Both the position numbers and the translations under genes were made by a program. The notes below the pieces were generated by a model that worked only from the letters and a program-made list of their open reading frames with translations, searched no databases and had not been told where the DNA came from. Shown here in pieces: positions 60,451-64,000 of a stretch of DNA of 64,000 nt. The stretch is from assembly GCF_900115955.1 (NCBI RefSeq), contig NZ_FOYL01000009.1:248001-312000 (forward strand), read 5' to 3'. How positions within the stretch are numbered: position 1 is the first letter of the stretch; each line of letters opens with the position of its first letter. Source of the DNA: Lentzea waywayandensis. Lineage in GTDB: Bacteria; Actinomycetota; Actinomycetes; Mycobacteriales; Pseudonocardiaceae.

Positions 60451-61451
60451 CCGGCGGTCGAGTCCCGCACCACCAGCGTGGTCGCCAGCTCTATGTGCAA
60501 CGCCTCGGGTTCGTGCCCGTCCAGCATCCGCATCAGCTGCGTGACGGCGATGCTTCCCATCTCCTGCAACGGTTGCCGCACGGTCGTCAGCCGCGGGTCG
60601 GTCGCCTCGGCCAGGTCGATGTCGTCGAACCCGGCCACCGACAGGTCTTCCGGCACGCGCAGGCCCCGTTCCCGCGCGGCCTGCAACGTGCCGACGGCGA
60701 CCTTGTCGTTGAAGCAGACGATCGCGGTGGGACGGGGCTCGAGCGAAAGCAACTCCGCCGCCGCGTGTTTGCCGTGCGCGGTGGTGGGTTCCACGTGCCG
60801 CAAGCGGTCCGGCGTGAGCAGCACGCCCGCCTTGGCGAGGGACGCGCGGTGGCCGGCCAGGCGCGCGTCGCCCGCGAGCCACTCCTCCGGCCCGGCGATC
60901 ACGGCGATGTCGCGGTGCCCGAGCCCGATGAGGTGGTCCGCCACGGCCCGCGCGCCCGAGAAGTGGGCGGCCGACACGGAGGCGATGTCGGGCAGCGGCA
61001 GGACGCGCGGGTCGACCACGACGAACGGGTATCCGGCCTGGGACAACGCGACCAGTTCCTCGCCCTCCTCCGGGGGCAGGATGAGGATCGCGGCGTCGAC
61101 GTCCGCCTGAGCGGTCAGACGGCGCAACGCGTCGGAACCCTGACCTGACTCCCCCGCGTCCAGCAGCATGCGCAGGCCGTGCAGCTTCAACGCATCCGCG
61201 ATCGAGGAGACGATCAGGCCGAAGTAGTCGGTGAGCACGTACGGGCAGCGGACGTAGACCGTGCGAGTGCGGTGCGGGGTGACGTCCTGCTTGCGCCGTT
61301 CGACCGCCTGGAGGACCAGGTCACGGGTCCGCTGGGCCACGTTGACGTGGTCGTTGAGCACGCGGGAGACGGTCGCGATCGAGACGCCGGTCTCCGCCGC
61401 GATGTCCCGCAGGCTCGCGCGTTGTTTCACGTTCTCGATCTTGCGTTCCAC
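60414..61451 (-). CDS. LacI-family transcriptional regulator
   Basis: A 345-residue LacI regulator. HTH about 10-60 (SLRDIAAETGVSIATVSRVL, then VNVAQRTRDLVLQAV), followed by a periplasmic-binding-like sugar sensor (IVCFNDKVAVGTLQAARERG, GFDDIDLAEATDPRLTTVRQP, in two parts). The reading frame is open to 61532. I choose GTG 61451, which lies six bases after a TACAGT -10 box (61458-61463, minus strand), giving a leaderless mRNA and a normal N-terminus; ATG 61511 lies inside the operator repeats. It is divergent from the GH30 gene and probably represses the glycan locus. Confidence 0.88.
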   Translation of the reverse strand: MERKIENVKQRASLRDIAAETGVSIATVSRVLNDHVNVAQRTRDLVLQAVERRKQDVTPHRTRTVYVRCPYVLTDYFGLIVSSIADALKLHGLRMLLDAGESGQGSDALRRLTAQADVDAAILILPPEEGEELVALSQAGYPFVVVDPRVLPLPDIASVSAAHFSGARAVADHLIGLGHRDIAVIAGPEEWLAGDARLAGHRASLAKAGVLLTPDRLRHVEPTTAHGKHAAAELLSLEPRPTAIVCFNDKVAVGTLQAARERGLRVPEDLSVAGFDDIDLAEATDPRLTTVRQPLQEMGSIAVTQLMRMLDGHEPEALHIELATTLVVRDSTAGVRGHQPLSGSW

Positions 61452-61457
61452 CAGGTC

Positions 61458-61531
61458 ACTGTACCGGAACTCGTCCAGACCATTGACGATGGCAACACCC
61501 CGGTGTTTCATCCTGGAAAGCCGGTGTTTCA
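61458..61531. promoter_or_regulatory. LacI/GH30 divergent control region
   Basis: CCGGTGTTTCA occurs twice in direct orientation (61500-61510 and 61521-61531), 21 bp or two helical turns apart. GAAA halves between them make two inverted repeats, TTTC-N6-GAAA (61506-61519) and GAAA-N7-TTTC (61516-61530). The minus-strand -10 box TACAGT of the LacI gene is at 61458-61463 and a TTGACG toward GH30 at 61483-61488. The palindromes are the probable LacI operators. Confidence 0.6.
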
Positions 61532-61568
61532 CAGTGATGAAGTCTTGTTACACGTCGTTAGGACGGCA

Positions 61569-63425
61569 ATGAGAACAACTGCGATCGTGGCCCTGGTGGT
61601 CGGACTCACCGCCGTGCCGACCGCCGAAGCTTCCAGCGCACCACAGGTCCGGGTGTGGGTGACCACCCCCGACCGCGCGGAACTGATGCACGAACGGCCG
61701 CGCGTCACGTTCGGCACCAGCGAGTCGGCGCACCCGACGATCGTGGTCGACCCCGACCGCCGCTACCAGGAGATCGACGGCTTCGGGGCCTCGATCACCG
61801 ACTCCTCCGCCGAGGTGCTCGCGGGCCTGACCCCTGCCGCCCGCGCCGACACCATGCGCAAGCTCTTCGACCCCACGAGCGGTATCGGCGTCAGCTTCCT
61901 GCGCCAGCCGGTCGGCTCGTCCGACTTCACGGCGGCGCGGGAGCACTACACCTACGACGACGTGCCAGCCGGACAGACCGACTTCCCGCTCAGGAACTTC
62001 AGCGTCCGGCACGACGAGGCGAAGATCCTTCCGTTGCTGCGCGAGGCGAAGCGACTCAACCCGCGCCTGAAGATCATGGCCACGCCGTGGAGCCCGCCGG
62101 CGTGGATGAAGGACAACGACTCGCTCGTCGGCGGCAAGCTCAAGGACGACCCGGAGGTCTACGACGCCTACGCGCGTTACCTCGTGAAGTTCGTGCAGGC
62201 GTACGCGAAGGCAGGTGTGCCGGTCGACTTCCTGTCCGTGCAGAACGAGCCGCAGAACCGCAAGCCGGACGCCTACCCCGGCACGGACATGCCGGTCGCG
62301 GCGCAGATCAAGGTGATCGAGGCGCTCGGCCCGAAGCTCAGGACGACCAGCCCGCGCACCAAGATCCTGGGCTACGACCACAACTGGGCCACGCACCCCA
62401 ACGACGGCACGGCGGAGGCCGACTACCCGTACCAGATCCTGAACAGCAAGGCCGCGAAGTGGCTCGCGGGCACGGCGTACCACTGCTACTACGGTGACCC
62501 GAGCGCGCAGACGGCGTTGCGCAACGCCTTCCCGGACAAGGGGATCTGGTTCACCGAGTGCTCGGGTTCCAAGGGGGCCACCGATCCGCCCGCCAAGGTC
62601 TTCAGCGACACCCTGCGCTGGCACGCCCGCAACGTCGTCCTCGGCACCACCCGCAACTGGGCGCGCAGCGCCGTCAACTGGAACATCGCGCTGGACAGCA
62701 CCGGCGGCCCGCACAACGGCGGCTGCGGCACCTGCACCGGTCTCGTCACCGTGCAGCCGGACGGTTCGGTGGTCACCGACGCCGAGTACTACACGATCGG
62801 CCACCTCTCGAAGTTCGTGAAACCCGGCGCGCGCAGGATCGCCAGCACGTCGTTCGGCACGACCGGCTGGAACGGCCAGATCATGGACGCCGCGTTCCGC
62901 AACCCGGACGGTTCCACGGCTCTGGTGGTGCACAACGAGAACGACGACCCGCGCTCGTTCGCGGTCAACGTCGGCGACCGGACCTTCGAGTACACCCTGC
63001 CCGGCGGCGCGCTGGCGACGTTCACCTGGACCAGCCGGCACCGCGGCAAGCTCGATCTCGTGCCGCTGACCGGCGCCACCGCGTCTCCTGACGGCGCGCT
63101 CGCGATCGACGACGACGCGTCGACCCGCTGGTCCAACGGCGGCGCCCAGGCTCCCGGCCACTTCCTCCAGGTCGATCTGGGACGCCGCAAGGACTTCCGC
63201 CGCGTCGCGGTCGACTCCGGCGGCAACCTCGGTGACTACGCCCGGAACTGGGAGCTCTCGGTCAGCAACGACGGCACGTCCTGGCGCAGGATCGCGTCCG
63301 GCGAGGGCGTCGGTCAGCTGACCAACATCGACGTCCGCCGCACGAGCGCGCGCTACCTCCGCATCACGTCCACCGGTGCCGCGGGCAACTGGTGGAGCAT
63401 CGCCGATTTCCGTTTGTACAACTGA
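61569..63425 (+). CDS. Secreted GH30-family glycosidase with CBM32-like domain
   Basis: A 618-residue secreted enzyme. Signal peptide about 1-22 (MRTTAIVALVVGLTAVPTAEA). GH30 barrel with side beta-domain about 55-480: acid/base E227 in SVQNEPQN, nucleophile E330 in WFTECSGS, plus the ATPWSPPAWMK loop. The C-terminal 130 residues form a discoidin/F5-8 type C (CBM32-like) module (AIDDDASTRWSNGG, YLRITSTG). Family activities include beta-1,6-glucanase, beta-1,6-galactanase and glucosylceramidase; which one is not decidable here. First of two tandem GH30 genes under the divergent LacI regulator. Confidence 0.92.
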   Translation: MRTTAIVALVVGLTAVPTAEASSAPQVRVWVTTPDRAELMHERPRVTFGTSESAHPTIVVDPDRRYQEIDGFGASITDSSAEVLAGLTPAARADTMRKLFDPTSGIGVSFLRQPVGSSDFTAAREHYTYDDVPAGQTDFPLRNFSVRHDEAKILPLLREAKRLNPRLKIMATPWSPPAWMKDNDSLVGGKLKDDPEVYDAYARYLVKFVQAYAKAGVPVDFLSVQNEPQNRKPDAYPGTDMPVAAQIKVIEALGPKLRTTSPRTKILGYDHNWATHPNDGTAEADYPYQILNSKAAKWLAGTAYHCYYGDPSAQTALRNAFPDKGIWFTECSGSKGATDPPAKVFSDTLRWHARNVVLGTTRNWARSAVNWNIALDSTGGPHNGGCGTCTGLVTVQPDGSVVTDAEYYTIGHLSKFVKPGARRIASTSFGTTGWNGQIMDAAFRNPDGSTALVVHNENDDPRSFAVNVGDRTFEYTLPGGALATFTWTSRHRGKLDLVPLTGATASPDGALAIDDDASTRWSNGGAQAPGHFLQVDLGRRKDFRRVAVDSGGNLGDYARNWELSVSNDGTSWRRIASGEGVGQLTNIDVRRTSARYLRITSTGAAGNWWSIADFRLYN

Positions 63426-63466
63426 ACAACTGCTGTCGGGCGCCCAAACCCTGCAAGGAGCGCTGA

Positions 63467-64000
63467 ATGTCAAAGACGACAAAACGGTGGCGCGGCATGA
63501 CGATCGCGGCCGCCGTGGTCACGGCGGGAAGCACGCTGGTCTCCCCCTCCGCCAGCGCGGCGACCAACGCGAGCGTGTGGCTGACCACCGGCGACAAGGC
63601 GAACGCACTGACCAAACAGGCGGACGTGACGTTCGGCTCGGGTGGCACCGGGTCGACGATCACCGTGAACCCGAACTCCACCTACCAGTCGATGGTGGGC
63701 TTCGGCGCGTCGTTCACGGACGCGGCGGCGTGGAACATCTTCAACTCGCCGCGCCGCAACGAGATCATGAACAACCTGTTCGACAAGAGCACCGGCATCG
63801 GCATGAGCTTCATCCGCCAGCCGATCGGCGCGTCCGACTTCTCGCGGAACTTCTACACCTACAACGACGGCGCGGCGGACCCGACGCTGTCGCGGTTCTC
63901 CACCGCACACGACAACGCCTACATCCTGCCGCTGCTGCAACAGGCCAAGCAGCTCAACCCGCAGGTCGCCGTGATGGCGACGCCGTGGAGCGCGCCGGCG
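63467..64000 (+). CDS. Second GH30-family glycosidase, 3' end outside window
   Basis: An open frame of 178 codons running off the window end. Signal peptide about 1-31 (RGMTIAAAVVTAGSTLVSPS, cleavage after SASA). It then aligns with the previous GH30 protein: VWLTTGD, VGFGASFTDAAA, STGIGMSFIRQPIGASDF, AKQLNPQ, ATPWSAPA. The catalytic glutamates lie beyond the end. AAGGAG precedes ATG 63467 and it starts 42 bp after its paralogue's stop, so they are cotranscribed. Identity between the two is moderate, suggesting an old duplication with different specificity. Confidence 0.88.
   Translation, partial: MSKTTKRWRGMTIAAAVVTAGSTLVSPSASAATNASVWLTTGDKANALTKQADVTFGSGGTGSTITVNPNSTYQSMVGFGASFTDAAAWNIFNSPRRNEIMNNLFDKSTGIGMSFIRQPIGASDFSRNFYTYNDGAADPTLSRFSTAHDNAYILPLLQQAKQLNPQVAVMATPWSAPA

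Overview
The window is very GC-rich with strong third-position GC, many GTG starts, several apparently leaderless genes and long runs of translationally coupled genes. Family content (malonyl-CoA synthetase very like the Streptomyces enzyme, HxlR/TetR/PucR regulators, ABC-F pairs, secreted lectin-fused glycosidases) points to a filamentous actinomycete, probably Pseudonocardiales (Lentzea/Saccharothrix-like); that placement is inference. I see no rRNA, tRNA, CRISPR array or insertion sequence.

Layout. 0-2.6 kb: truncated cyclic-nucleotide-binding protein, DUF1062 protein, and a LysR gene divergent from a RibD-C/DHFR-like reductase. 2.6-5.7 kb: secreted GH31 glycosidase with two embedded carbohydrate-binding modules and a perfect palindrome in front. 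5.7-10.6 kb: malonate island (GntR; MatC-type carrier; MatB; fused AccD/AccA-like carboxyltransferase) with two identical-armed operators 52 bp apart. 10.6-14.4 kb: minus-strand operon of sensor kinase, response regulator, KhtT/KhtU-type K+/H+ antiporter and two small proteins. 14.5-14.8 kb: GC-rich tandem repeat. 15-18.7 kb: regulator/transporter and regulator/hydrolase pairs with clear palindromic operators. 18.7-23 kb: TetR-amidase-hydrolase-amidase operon. 23-31.4 kb: patatin lipase, two ABC-F proteins behind a leader peptide and hairpins, DUF899, a methyltransferase and an orphan P450 closed by a strong terminator. 31.4-34.6 kb: MacB-type ABC exporter.

34.9-51.3 kb is the most striking region: about a dozen same-strand genes, almost all joined by 1-4 bp start/stop overlaps. 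They encode two beta-lactamase-fold serine hydrolases, a complete peptide (Dpp-type) importer with a permease-ATPase fusion, an M19 dipeptidase, an S9 peptidase fused to a beta-lactamase-fold domain, an M20 peptidase, a GNAT-like protein, an enolase-superfamily racemase/epimerase and a PucR regulator. Together they look like import and stepwise breakdown of a small peptide, perhaps one with D- or N-acyl amino acids or a beta-lactam-like ring. A 122-bp sequence duplicated at a 158-bp offset lies inside the operon and makes two overlapping mini-ORFs.

51.3-55.5 kb holds LysR/SDR and TetR/multidrug-efflux pairs and a universal stress protein. 55.8-64 kb is a secreted glycan-degradation locus: GH27 with a propeller lectin, Tat-exported GH95, LacI regulator, and two tandem GH30 enzymes, the second cut by the window end.
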